From assembly GCA_033763395.1 (NCBI GenBank), contig JANRKQ010000150.1, positions 158,387-222,386 on the forward strand: a stretch of DNA of 64,000 bases. Direction: 5' to 3'. The notes beneath the pieces were generated by a model. That model was not told where the DNA came from. It saw only the letters and a list, made by a program, of their open reading frames with translations, and made no database searches. This DNA comes from Xiheimicrobium sp033763395 (GTDB taxonomy: Bacteria > Myxococcota > Myxococcia > Myxococcales > Myxococcaceae). Within the stretch, counting starts at the first letter, position 1, and each line of letters begins with the position of its first letter. Shown here piece by piece: positions 53,371 to 62,366 of this stretch. The position numbers and the translations under genes are program-made.

Positions 53371-53951
53371 ACGGCTTCGATCTCGGGCCCCAGGCGCTCG
53401 AGGCCGACCGCCGACGCCTGCTCGCCCTGCTGACCGAGAAGTCCTACGCGAAGAAGAAGGTCGTGCTGTCGAGCGGCCGCGAGTCGGACTTCTACATCGA
53501 CTGCAAGAAGACGGTGCTGACCGCCGAGGGGCACTGGCTCGTCGGGCGGCTGCTGCTCGAGGCCATCATTCGGAACACGCCGTCAGCGGTGGGCGTGGGC
53601 GGGCTGACGATGGGCGCCGACCCGCTCGCGTCGTCGGTGAGCCTGGTGAGTCACCTGGCCAGCCGGCCACTCCAGGCGTTCCTCGTGCGCAAGGAGCCCA
53701 AGGGGCACGGCACCGGCCAGTGGATCGAGGGGCGCACGTCGCTGCCCGACGGGGCTCCCGTCGCCGTGGTGGAAGACGTCGTCACCACCGGGGCGTCGAC
53801 GATCAAGGCCATCGAGCGGGCGCGCGCGGAAGGGCTGTTGCCGGTCGCTGCGTTCGCCCTCGTCGATCGCCAGGAGGGCGGCAAGGAGGCCATCGCCGCG
53901 CTCGGGGTGCCGGTGTTCGCCCTCTTCACGCGCGAGGACTTCCCGCGATGA
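53367..53951 (+). CDS. pyrE: Orotate phosphoribosyltransferase
   Basis: 194 residues from the GTG at 53367, which overlaps the padC stop. It shows the PRPP-binding motif VAVVEDVVTTGASTIKA, the substrate segment GVGGLTMGADPLASSVS and FYIDCKKTVL near the start. It converts orotate and PRPP to OMP in pyrimidine synthesis. It lies downstream of cytoskeletal genes rather than with other pyr genes, presumably by chance of operon layout. Confidence 0.94.
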   Translation: MNGFDLGPQALEADRRRLLALLTEKSYAKKKVVLSSGRESDFYIDCKKTVLTAEGHWLVGRLLLEAIIRNTPSAVGVGGLTMGADPLASSVSLVSHLASRPLQAFLVRKEPKGHGTGQWIEGRTSLPDGAPVAVVEDVVTTGASTIKAIERARAEGLLPVAAFALVDRQEGGKEAIAALGVPVFALFTREDFPR

Positions 53952-54550
53952 CGCGGTTGAAGGTGGCCGGTCTCGCGCTCGTGATGACGGCGTGCGCGAC
54001 GGCACGTATTCCCCGCATTGGGGGCGATCCGCCGCCGGCCGACCGCGATCCCGCGCTCGAGTCGGCCTACCAGCAGACCCTCGAGCGGGCGACGCGGAGC
54101 CAGGGCATCTACGATCTGCTCGACACCCGGCTCTTCGTCTACGCCACGTGGGAGTCCCCGGCTTTCGTCGAGGCCCGTGTCACCCGCTACGGACGTTTCC
54201 GCGCGCTGCCGGTCGAGGAGCTCCGCGCGTCGATGGAGGCCGAGCGCCAGCGGCTTTCCGACGTCGTCGAGTTCCATCTGGCCGTGCACGCGAACGATCC
54301 CCGCATGGACGACTTCGATCGCCCGTCGTCGATGTGGCGGCTCGCGCTGGTGGTGGACGGCAAGGAGTACGCGCCGAAGCTGATCGAGCGCATCGGCCGC
54401 ACCAACACCGAGCAGCGCTCGTACTACAGCTACATGGAGCCCTTCTGGGTGGGCTACCGCGTGCGCTTCCCGAAGGTCGACACGCAGGCGATGACGCTGA
54501 AGATCGCCTCGGCGGCCGGCAAGGCCGAGCTGACCTTCGCGGGAGAGTAG
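53948..54550 (+). CDS. Lipoprotein of unknown function
   Basis: 200 residues, ATGA overlap with pyrE. Signal peptide with lipobox MTAC (MTRLKVAGLALVMTAC). The mature part has a helix (LESAYQQTLERATRSQGIYD) and beta segments (LRASMEAERQRLSDVVEFHL; WRLALVVDGKEYAPKLIERI; FWVGYRVRFPKVDTQAMTLK). No family recognised. Its stop is 5 bases before the next gene. Confidence 0.8.
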   Translation: MTRLKVAGLALVMTACATARIPRIGGDPPPADRDPALESAYQQTLERATRSQGIYDLLDTRLFVYATWESPAFVEARVTRYGRFRALPVEELRASMEAERQRLSDVVEFHLAVHANDPRMDDFDRPSSMWRLALVVDGKEYAPKLIERIGRTNTEQRSYYSYMEPFWVGYRVRFPKVDTQAMTLKIASAAGKAELTFAGE

Positions 54551-54554
54551 GCCC

Positions 54555-57500
54555 ATGGCCCGCGGTTGGGCTTCCCGGCTGGCGCCCGCGGCGGCCTTCC
54601 AGTTCTGCTTCATCGGCGCCGTCGCGATGCTCAAGCCCGCGACGAACGCGCTGGTGCTGTCGCGCTTCCAGGCGGCGGCGATGCCGTACCTGTACCTCAC
54701 GGCCGCGCTGGTGACGGGCACGCTCGCGGTGCTGGGCGCGAAGTGGGGTCGGCGGAGCAGCCCGGCAGGGTTGGCGGTCGTCGGTGCGCTCGCGTCGATC
54801 GCCTTCCTCGTCGGCGTGCGCTTCGGGGTGCCCCTCGTTCCGCTCGCGGCGTACCTCTTCGCCGAGGCCTTCGCGACGCAGGTGTCGCTCGGCTTCTGGG
54901 GCACGGTGGGCGAGGCCTTCGACGCCCGCGAAGCGCGCCGGGCCTTCACGTGGATCAACGGCGTCGGCATGTCGGGCGCCATCGCAGGAGGCTTCCTCGC
55001 GCAGCTCGCCGCGCGGACGGCCGGGGCTCCGATGCTGCTCGCCGGAGGCGCGGCGCTGCTGGGCCTGGGCGCGCTCGCCTTCCGCTTCCACCGCACCGAC
55101 GGCCAGAAGGTGGCGCCCGCGCGCTCGGCGGTGGCCTCGGTGCGCACCGTCGTCGAGCTGCCGTACGCCTCGCTCCTGGCGGCGCTGGTGCTGGGCTTCT
55201 CGCTCATTCAGCAGCTGACCGACTTCGTCTTCCGCCAGCGCGCGGTGGAGCTGCTGGGCGAGGCCGACATGGCCGACGTCTTCGCCTCGCACCAGCTGTG
55301 GACGGGCGTCTTCTGCGTGGTGTTCCAGTTCGTCGCGGCGGAGCCCTTGCTCCGGCGGCTCGGCATCTTGCGGTACGTCGCCATCGTGCCGGCGACGCTG
55401 GCCGGCCTCACCGTCCTCTCGGGTGTGTGGGCCTCGGTGTGGGGCGCGTGGGCGCTCAAGCTCTTCGAGAGCGCGGCGAGCTGGTCGCTGCTCCCGGTGG
55501 CGGTGCAGTTGCTCTACGCACCCCTGCCCGACGAGCTGCGCGACGGTGTCCGGCGCACCATCGACGGGCTGCTGCGGAAGGTGGGCATGGGCGTGGCGGG
55601 CATCGTGTTGCTCGCGGTGTCGGCGGCGCTGGGCCTGTGGGGCGTGCTGGCGGTGGTGCTGCTCGTCTGCGCAGGGCTGGGCGTGGTGCTGTGGAAGATT
55701 CGCCCGCGGTACCTCGAGGCGCTGCACCTGCGCGTCGCGGGCCAGGCCGAGAACAACCTGGTGGGCACCGAGTTGTCGCTGCTGGGCGAGACGCTCCGCT
55801 CGCCGTCTCCCGAGCGGGCGCTCCGGGCGGCCGAGCTGCTCGAGTACGCCGGGGCCCTCGACGAGTCGCACGTGCGGGTGATGCTGGCGCACGCGCACGA
55901 GCGGGTGCAGACGCGCGGCGTCCAGCTGGCGGAGGCGATGCGCGCAGCAGGGCTCGCGAAGCTGCTCGAGCCGATCGTCCAGGCGGGCGCGCGGAGGCCA
56001 CGAGACGCGGCGGTGTGGGCGCTCGCCCGGCTCGCTCCGGATCGGGCGCGGGTGGTGCTGCCGCCGCTCCTCGTGCGGGATGACATTGGCCTCGTCACCT
56101 CGGCGGTCGGCGGGCTGCTGTCGCTGCGGGGCGAGCCCCACGACGGGGCGCTCGGCGTGTTCGATCGACTCCTCGAGCGCGGGGGCTCGGCGCCGACCCA
56201 GGAGCGACGCGAGGTGGCGCGCCTGTTGGGCCGGCTGGGCAACCCGACGCACGCGGCGCTGCTGGCCCGCTACCTCGACGATGGCGACGCCTCGGTGCGC
56301 CAGGTGGCCATCGCGGCGACGGGAGAGGGCCTGCACGTCGAGCTCGCGCCCAGGCTGTTGCGCTTTCTGTCGTGGCGGGACGAGCGACGCACGGCCCGCG
56401 AGGCGCTGGCGGCGATGGGTGACGACGTGGTGCCGCTCCTCACCGCGACGCTCGACGATCGCTCCCGGAGCCTGTCGCTGCGCATGCAGCTGCCCCGCGT
56501 GCTGCGCCGCATCGGCACGCAGTCGGCCTTCGACGCGCTCTTGCAGTCGAACGCCCGGGACGACGCCGCGCTCCACTACCGGGTGGGCGACGCGCTGACC
56601 CGCATTCACGACGAGCACCCCGAGTTCCTGGTCGACCGGGAGCGCGTCATGGAGGCGCTCGTTCGCCGCAAGCACACCCGAGAGGCGCTGCTGCCAGCGT
56701 GGCGCGCGATTCGGGCCGCGCACGGAGACGCCTCGCTCCTGACGCGGGTCGTGGGTGATCGGCTCGATCAGTCGTTCGAGCTGTCGTTCTGGCTGCTCGG
56801 GTTGCTCCACGACTCCCGGGCGCTGCGGCGCGCCCACTCGCACCTGGTGGGCCCCGACTCGAAGCGGCGGGCCTGGGCGCTGGAGCTCGTCGACAACCTG
56901 TTGTCGGAGGACGAGCGCGCGCTGCTGGGCGACGCGCTCGAGTCGCCGCACCGCGAGCTGCCGCTGGCCGACGAAGACACCGCTCCCTTCTTCGTCGAAG
57001 AGCTCTGCACGAGTGAAGACTTCACGCTTCGCGCCTGCGCGAGGCGGGTGGGGCGAAGCCTGGGCGTGTGGACGCGCCCCCCGAAGGAGGACGACATGAG
57101 CGACGTGACGGTGAAGCGGCTCTTCGCGCTCGAGGGCGTGGAGATCTTCGCGCAAAGCGACGTCGACGATCTGGCCGCGGTGGCAGGCGTGGCGAAGGAG
57201 CAGGTCTTCCGCAAGGGGGAGCGCGTCTACGCCGAGGGCGACCCGGGCGATGCGCTGTACGTCATCGTCGAGGGCGCGTGTGAGGCGCGCCGCGAAGGCG
57301 AGGTGGTGCTGACGATGAAGTCGCGCGAGTCGTTCGGCGAGACCTCGCTCTTCGACGGCGCCCCGCGCATCAACGAGGTGGTGGCCACCGCCGACACCAC
57401 GGTGCTGGTCATCGATCGCCGCGACTTCCTCGATCTGCTGGGCGATCGGCCCGAGCTGCTCGCAGGGATGTTCCGCGTCATGTCGAGGCAGCTCAAGTCG

Positions 57501-57596
57501 ATGGTGGTCGAGGTGGCCAACCGGCGCAGCTCGACGGGCGATCTGCCGGCGGTCTCGGTGCCGCCAGTCGCCGAGACGGGGAAGAACCTCTTTTGA
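54555..57596 (+). CDS. NPT1-like transporter fused to HEAT repeats and a cyclic-nucleotide-binding domain
   Basis: 1013 residues. Residues 1-400 form about 11-12 membrane helices with the pattern of ADP/ATP carrier-like (NPT1/MFS) transporters (SLGFWGTVGEAFDAREARRA; TWINGVGMSGAIAGGFLAQL). Residues about 400-850 are HEAT-like repeats (RLAPDRARVVLPPLLVRDDI-type). Residues about 853-990 are a cyclic-nucleotide-binding domain (VKRLFALEGVEIFAQSDVDD; RVYAEGDPGDALYVIVEGAC; FGETSLFDGAPRINEVVATA). It may move nucleotides or another substrate under cNMP control, or be a sensor built on a transporter fold. Confidence 0.88.
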   Translation: MARGWASRLAPAAAFQFCFIGAVAMLKPATNALVLSRFQAAAMPYLYLTAALVTGTLAVLGAKWGRRSSPAGLAVVGALASIAFLVGVRFGVPLVPLAAYLFAEAFATQVSLGFWGTVGEAFDAREARRAFTWINGVGMSGAIAGGFLAQLAARTAGAPMLLAGGAALLGLGALAFRFHRTDGQKVAPARSAVASVRTVVELPYASLLAALVLGFSLIQQLTDFVFRQRAVELLGEADMADVFASHQLWTGVFCVVFQFVAAEPLLRRLGILRYVAIVPATLAGLTVLSGVWASVWGAWALKLFESAASWSLLPVAVQLLYAPLPDELRDGVRRTIDGLLRKVGMGVAGIVLLAVSAALGLWGVLAVVLLVCAGLGVVLWKIRPRYLEALHLRVAGQAENNLVGTELSLLGETLRSPSPERALRAAELLEYAGALDESHVRVMLAHAHERVQTRGVQLAEAMRAAGLAKLLEPIVQAGARRPRDAAVWALARLAPDRARVVLPPLLVRDDIGLVTSAVGGLLSLRGEPHDGALGVFDRLLERGGSAPTQERREVARLLGRLGNPTHAALLARYLDDGDASVRQVAIAATGEGLHVELAPRLLRFLSWRDERRTAREALAAMGDDVVPLLTATLDDRSRSLSLRMQLPRVLRRIGTQSAFDALLQSNARDDAALHYRVGDALTRIHDEHPEFLVDRERVMEALVRRKHTREALLPAWRAIRAAHGDASLLTRVVGDRLDQSFELSFWLLGLLHDSRALRRAHSHLVGPDSKRRAWALELVDNLLSEDERALLGDALESPHRELPLADEDTAPFFVEELCTSEDFTLRACARRVGRSLGVWTRPPKEDDMSDVTVKRLFALEGVEIFAQSDVDDLAAVAGVAKEQVFRKGERVYAEGDPGDALYVIVEGACEARREGEVVLTMKSRESFGETSLFDGAPRINEVVATADTTVLVIDRRDFLDLLGDRPELLAGMFRVMSRQLKSMVVEVANRRSSTGDLPAVSVPPVAETGKNLF

Positions 57597-57675
57597 ACTC
57601 GGTCTTTCATGACGATGGCGCGAGTGGCCCTCCTGCGGTCTCGAAGGAGACGGGCGCAGACACGAGGAGGCTTCC

Positions 57676-58380
57676 GTGAGGTCGAGCTGGCCGGACGATG
57701 CAGCGTTGGCGTCGATTCTGTCGCTGCCCGAGGGCGTCGCGCTCAGGGCCGTTCGCCACGACGAGCTCGGCGAGGTGCCGCAGCGGCTGCGCACCTGGTT
57801 CCCGACGATCGAGGTGGGCGCCGAGTCGGTCTTCCTCGACGAGGGCTGGCTCGAGCGCCACGTGGCGACCGCCCCGGGTGGAACACCAGAACGAATCGAC
57901 TCTGCTTGCGGTTTCGCCCGCGCCGGTGACGACGGGCGCGACGTACGGATCGTCTGGGTGGAGCGGGACGGCGTGCGCGTCGGGCTCATGTCGTTCGAGC
58001 GGCAGCTGGCGTCACAGACGCTCCACGGCCGGGTAGGGGCGCTGGATCCAGAGGCGCGCGCAGGGGTGCTCGGCGCTCTGGGCTTTCCCGTCTTCGAGGC
58101 GCTGGGGCGCTGGCTCGAAGCCGAGCTGTTGCTGGTGTGGGTGACGCTCGCCTCGCGTGGCCAGCAGGTGATGGCCGAGCGGCGGGGCTTCTCGTTGTGC
58201 GGGCTGGTGCCGGGGTTCGATCGTGATCAGCTCGCGCCCGGGCGCTCGGTGCGGGTGATGGAGGCGCTCTACGCGAAGGTGCTCGCGCCGAACGGCGAGC
58301 TCCGCTGGCCAGGCTCGCACGCGCTGACACCCCACACGCGGGCGGTGCTCGAGGCTTTGCGGCTCGTGCGCCCAGAGTAG
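57676..58380 (+). CDS. Hypothetical protein, GNAT-like features
   Basis: 234 residues, GTG start at 57676. Beta-alpha pattern with VRIVWVERDGVRVGLMSFER and ERRGFSLCGLVPGFDRDQLA, resembling acetyltransferase-like folds; no canonical A-box is seen, so function is unassigned. Ends 14 bases before nadK, probably in the same transcript. A hairpin (57638-57642 with 57647-57651) lies upstream but lacks a T-run. Confidence 0.7.
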   Translation: MRSSWPDDAALASILSLPEGVALRAVRHDELGEVPQRLRTWFPTIEVGAESVFLDEGWLERHVATAPGGTPERIDSACGFARAGDDGRDVRIVWVERDGVRVGLMSFERQLASQTLHGRVGALDPEARAGVLGALGFPVFEALGRWLEAELLLVWVTLASRGQQVMAERRGFSLCGLVPGFDRDQLAPGRSVRVMEALYAKVLAPNGELRWPGSHALTPHTRAVLEALRLVRPE

Positions 58381-58394
58381 GCTTCGCGGCCTCC

Positions 58395-59240
58395 GTGAAG
58401 ACCATCGCCCTCATCGCCCGCCCGAAGAAGCCGGAAGCCGCCGAGCTCGCCGTCACCATCAAGGCGGCCCACCCCGAGCTCGAGTTCCTCGTCGAGGCGC
58501 ACCTCGCGGAGCAGACCGGGTGGCCGGCGACGCCTGCCGAAGAGATCCGCGAGCGGGCCGAGGTGGTGGTGGTGCTCGGCGGCGACGGTACGCTCATTCA
58601 TGCGGCGCGGTTGCTCCGTGGGCGCTCGGTGCCGATCGTCGGGGTGAACCTGGGCTCGCTCGGCTTCATGACCGAGATCCCCGTGGCGGGGGCGCTCCCG
58701 GCGCTGGCGTCGGTCCTCGCGGGGACGGCGCGCATCGACTCGCGCATGAAGCTCTCCTGCCGGCTGGTGCGCGCGGGCAAGGTGGTGCTCGAAGACGAGG
58801 TGCTCAACGACATCGTCATCACCAAGGCCGCGCTCGCGAAGATCTCGGATCACGAGACCTGGCTCGATGGCGCGTACGTGGCGACGTTCAAGTCCGACGG
58901 GGTGATCTTCGCGACGCCCACCGGGTCGACGGCGTACTCGCTCTCGGCCGGCGGCCCCATCGTGCACCCGTCATTGGACTGCGCGGTGGTGACGCCCATC
59001 TGTCCGCACGCGCTCACGCAGCGGCCCATCGTCGTGCCCGCCGACGTGCCGTTGACGGTGAAGCTCTCGGCCGAGGTGAGCGATGTGTACCTCACCATCG
59101 ACGGCCAGGAGGGCCTGCCCCTCAAGCTCGGCGATCAGCTCGAGATCTGGAAGTCGGAGCACCGCATGCAGCTCGTGCGAAACCCGCAGCTCGACTACTT
59201 CGCGATCCTCCGCACGAAGCTGCGCTGGGGTGAGCGCTGA
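58395..59240 (+). CDS. nadK: NAD kinase
   Basis: 281 residues, GTG start. It has the conserved GGDGTLIHAARLL (VVVLGGDGTL), GVNLGSLGFMTEI, the NDIVITKAALAKISD region, and FATPTGSTAYSLSAGGPIVH. It phosphorylates NAD to NADP with ATP or polyphosphate. Converges with the lipoprotein gene ending at 59244. Confidence 0.95.
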   Translation: MKTIALIARPKKPEAAELAVTIKAAHPELEFLVEAHLAEQTGWPATPAEEIRERAEVVVVLGGDGTLIHAARLLRGRSVPIVGVNLGSLGFMTEIPVAGALPALASVLAGTARIDSRMKLSCRLVRAGKVVLEDEVLNDIVITKAALAKISDHETWLDGAYVATFKSDGVIFATPTGSTAYSLSAGGPIVHPSLDCAVVTPICPHALTQRPIVVPADVPLTVKLSAEVSDVYLTIDGQEGLPLKLGDQLEIWKSEHRMQLVRNPQLDYFAILRTKLRWGER

Positions 59241-59243
59241 CGC

Positions 59244-59726
59244 TCAGCGGGGCATGCCCGAGTCGACCCAGCGGGTGACGAGGTCGATCTCGGTGGCGCT
59301 GAGGCACATCCACCCTTCGCGGTGGAAGGGGGTCTGCCAGGTGCGACACCACCGGCCCTCGACGCCCTGAACGGCGAGCGCCAGCGCGACGCACCGACCG
59401 ATCGTCTCGCCGGGGCACTTCGTCGAGGGCCGCAGCAGCACCTCCCAGGTGTCGCCGAACGAGGGGCCGGGTTGGTTGTTCGCGACGTGGCACCGCTCGC
59501 ACCGCGTCGAGAGGAGCGGAAGCACGTCGCGCTCCCAGCGCAGCGCCGGGCCTGCATCAGGGGGGCTCCCCGCGTCGGTGGGGGCGCCAGCGTCGGCGCT
59601 GAGGCCGGCGTCGAGGTCGAGGGCCGCGCCGGCGTCGAGCGTCTCGAGGCTCCGCGCTTCGGGGACGGGCACCTCGGGACGACCACAGCCAACGGTCAGC
59701 AGTGCAGCGAGGAGAAGGGAGCGCAT
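59244..59726 (-). CDS. Putative c-type haem lipoprotein
   Basis: 160 residues from ATG 59726. Lipobox LTVGC (Cys14), then a low-complexity Asp/Ala/Gly/Pro region, then LPLLSTRCERCH with a CxxCH haem-attachment motif at residues 76-80. A C-terminal stretch (LSATEIDLVTRWVDSGMPR) is typical of Planctomycete-type cytochrome c domains. Likely an outer-membrane or periplasmic single-haem protein. Four more Cys are present, so a structural disulfide is possible. Confidence 0.8.
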   Translation of the reverse strand: MRSLLLAALLTVGCGRPEVPVPEARSLETLDAGAALDLDAGLSADAGAPTDAGSPPDAGPALRWERDVLPLLSTRCERCHVANNQPGPSFGDTWEVLLRPSTKCPGETIGRCVALALAVQGVEGRWCRTWQTPFHREGWMCLSATEIDLVTRWVDSGMPR

Positions 59727-59760
59727 GTGCCCGGGTATGCCGGCCCGAAAAAAGCGGACA

Positions 59761-60162
59761 TCACCGGCGAAGCCCGAGCTCACGCGTCACCGACGACACG
59801 TCATCGTCCGAGCGCACCGTCACGCAGCGGGCCGAGAACCCACAGTGCGGGCACGGCGGACGGGGCACGATGGCGCGGCAGTCGAGGCACAGCGTCACCG
59901 GCCGGCGACCCAGGGCCGCGAGGAGCGCCTCGTCGGACAAGGTCACCGTGTCACCGGCGATGACGCTGCGCGCACCGAGGGCCGAACCACCCACCCCGAG
60001 CGTCACCAGGAAGAACGGCACCACCGAGACGGCGCCGGCCTCCTTCGAGTCGAAGTCGACGGCGAGCAGCAACACGGCCCCGGCGCCGAGCAGCAGGAGC
60101 GACGCCCCGAGCACCAGCAGACCGCCGAGCCGCCCGAGGCGACGGACGAGGGAACGAACCAT
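59761..60162 (-). CDS. Small membrane protein with zinc-ribbon-like motif
   Basis: 133 residues. Two hydrophobic segments (GGLLVLGASLLLLGAGAVLL; VPFFLVTLGVGGSALGA) and a C-terminal Cys cluster (LCLDCRAIVPRPPCPHCGFS), a CxxC...CxxC zinc-ribbon pattern. No family recognised. Starts 83 bases from fusA on the opposite strand. Confidence 0.8.
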   Translation of the reverse strand: MVRSLVRRLGRLGGLLVLGASLLLLGAGAVLLLAVDFDSKEAGAVSVVPFFLVTLGVGGSALGARSVIAGDTVTLSDEALLAALGRRPVTLCLDCRAIVPRPPCPHCGFSARCVTVRSDDDVSSVTRELGLRR

Positions 60163-60245
60163 GGGGGCCTTCTAACAACGGCTTCCTTCACCGGACCGTC
60201 CGTGCAAAACCAAAGCGCGTCAAATCGCCTGCAAGGACCACCGTC

Positions 60246-62339
60246 ATGCCCCGCGAATACCCCCTCGAGCGCTACCGCAACATCGGCATCATGGCGCACA
60301 TCGACGCCGGGAAGACGACGACGACCGAGCGCATTCTCTATTACGCGGGCGCGATTCATAAGATGGGCGAGGTCCACGAGGGCACCACCACGACGGACTG
60401 GATGCCCCAGGAGCGCGAGCGCGGCATCACCATCACCTCGGCGGCGATCACCTGCTTCTGGTCGCGCCGCGACGTGAAGCACCGCATCAACATCATCGAC
60501 ACCCCGGGCCACGTCGACTTCACCATCGAGGTCGAGCGCTCCCTGCGCGTGCTCGACGGCGCGGTGGCCGTGTTCGACGGGAAGAACGGCGTCGAGCCGC
60601 AGTCCGAGACGGTGTGGCGGCAGGCCGACAAGCACCAGGTGCCGCGCATCTGCTTCATCAACAAGATGGACAGCCTGGGCGCCGACTTCGAGATGTCGGT
60701 GCAGTCGATCAGAGACCGCCTCGACGCGAGGCCGCTCCTGATGCAGCTGCCGCTCGGCAAGGAGAGCGAGCTCAAGGGCGTGATCGATCTCGTGCGCATG
60801 AAGGCGCTCGTCTTTCGCGACGAAGAGAAGGGCAGCGTGTACGACGCGGTCGAGATTCCCGACGAGCACGCCGAGGCCGCGAAGGCCGCGCGCACGCAGC
60901 TGCTCGAGACGGTGGCCGAGCTCGACGACGCGCTGATGGAGAAGTACCTCGAAGACGAGGGCGCCAGCATCACCGAGGAGCAGATTCGCGCGGCCGTGCG
61001 CAAGGGCTGCATCGCGATGAAGGTGTTCCCGGTGTTCTGTGGGTCGGCCTACAAGCACAAGGGCATTCAGCCGCTCCTCGACGGCGTCATCGACTACCTG
61101 CCGTCGCCCATCGACATTCCGCCGGTCCACGGCAAGGACCCCGACGGCAAGGACGTGGTGCGCGAGACGAAGGACGACGCGCCGTTCTCGGCGCTGGCGT
61201 TCAAGATCATGAACGACGCCTACGGCACGCTCACGTTCATCAGGGTGTACTCGGGCAAGCTCGAGTCCGGCACGGCGGTGTGGAACACGGCGAAGAGGAA
61301 GCGCGAGCGGGTGGGGCGCCTGGTGCAGATGCGCGCCGACAAGCGCGACGAGATTCAGGAATGCTACGCCGGTGACATCTGCGCGATCGTGGGCCTCAAG
61401 CTCGCCGTCACCGGAGACACGCTGTGCGTCGAGTCGCACCCGGTGCTGCTCGGCCGCATCGAGTTCCCCGAGCCGGTGATCCAGCTCGCGCTCGAGGCGA
61501 AGTCGACCGAAGACGCCGACAAGCTGATCCAGGCGCTGGGCAAGCTCGCGGTGGAAGATCCGAGCTTCCGCGTGAAGACCGACGCCGAGACCGGGCAGAC
61601 GATCATCGCCGGCATGGGCGAGCTGCACCTCGAGATCCTCGTCGACCGGCTCAAGCGGGAGCACAAGGTCGAGGCGAACGTCGGCAAGCCGCAGGTGGCC
61701 TGGCGCGAGACGGTGACGACGACGGGCGAGGGTGAGGGGAAGTACATCAAGCAGACGGGCGGCAAGGGCCAGTACGGGCACGTCAAGCTGCGGGTGTCTC
61801 CGAACGAGCCGGGCAAGGGCTTCGAGTACAAGAACTCGATCGCCGGCGGCGCGGTGCCGAAGGAGTTCTTCCCGGCCATCGAGGGTGGCGTCACCAACTC
61901 GCTCAACCGCGGCGTGGTGGCCGGGTACCCGCTCATCGATCTGAAGGTCGAGGTCTTCGACGGCAGCTTCCACGAGGTGGACTCCGACGAGATCAGCTTC
62001 ACCATCGCAGCGTCGATGGCCTTCACCGAGGCGTGCAAGGCGGCGGCTCCGGCGCTGCTCGAGCCGGTGATGCGCGTCGAGGTGACGACGCCGGCCGACT
62101 ACTACGGCGCGGTGACGGGTGACCTGAACCGCCGACGCGGGACGATTCGTGGCATGGGCAGCCGCGGCTCGCTGCAGGTGGTCGACGTCGAGGTGCCGCT
62201 GTCAGAGATGTTCGGCTACGTCGACTCACTCCGAACGCTCACGCAGGGGCGCGGGAACTACTCGATGCACTTCGGCACGTACGCGCAGATTCCGCCCAAC
62301 ATCCTCCAGCCGCTCTTGCTGCGCCTGCGCGGGTACTGA
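60246..62339 (+). CDS. fusA: Elongation factor G
   Basis: 697 residues, full length. Ribosome site AAGGA upstream. G motifs: G1 AHIDAGKTTTTER, switch region RERGITITSAA, G3 DTPGHVDFT, G4 NKMD (CFINKMDSLGADF). Domains II-V are complete, ending in LRTLTQGRGNYSMHFGTYAQ. It drives ribosomal translocation with GTP. It is not next to rpsL-rpsG-tuf, so this is likely a second EF-G copy or a relocated one. Argues for no inactivation. Confidence 0.95.
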   Translation: MPREYPLERYRNIGIMAHIDAGKTTTTERILYYAGAIHKMGEVHEGTTTTDWMPQERERGITITSAAITCFWSRRDVKHRINIIDTPGHVDFTIEVERSLRVLDGAVAVFDGKNGVEPQSETVWRQADKHQVPRICFINKMDSLGADFEMSVQSIRDRLDARPLLMQLPLGKESELKGVIDLVRMKALVFRDEEKGSVYDAVEIPDEHAEAAKAARTQLLETVAELDDALMEKYLEDEGASITEEQIRAAVRKGCIAMKVFPVFCGSAYKHKGIQPLLDGVIDYLPSPIDIPPVHGKDPDGKDVVRETKDDAPFSALAFKIMNDAYGTLTFIRVYSGKLESGTAVWNTAKRKRERVGRLVQMRADKRDEIQECYAGDICAIVGLKLAVTGDTLCVESHPVLLGRIEFPEPVIQLALEAKSTEDADKLIQALGKLAVEDPSFRVKTDAETGQTIIAGMGELHLEILVDRLKREHKVEANVGKPQVAWRETVTTTGEGEGKYIKQTGGKGQYGHVKLRVSPNEPGKGFEYKNSIAGGAVPKEFFPAIEGGVTNSLNRGVVAGYPLIDLKVEVFDGSFHEVDSDEISFTIAASMAFTEACKAAAPALLEPVMRVEVTTPADYYGAVTGDLNRRRGTIRGMGSRGSLQVVDVEVPLSEMFGYVDSLRTLTQGRGNYSMHFGTYAQIPPNILQPLLLRLRGY

Positions 62340-62366
62340 CACGTCTTTGGAAGTCCAGGAGTCACC

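Noticed and set aside
54180..57989. A 1269-codon minus-strand frame opposite the lipoprotein and transporter-HEAT-cNMP genes.
   Set aside because: Composition is Arg/His/Ala-rich with no domain pattern. The plus-strand gene has transport helices and a cNMP fold.
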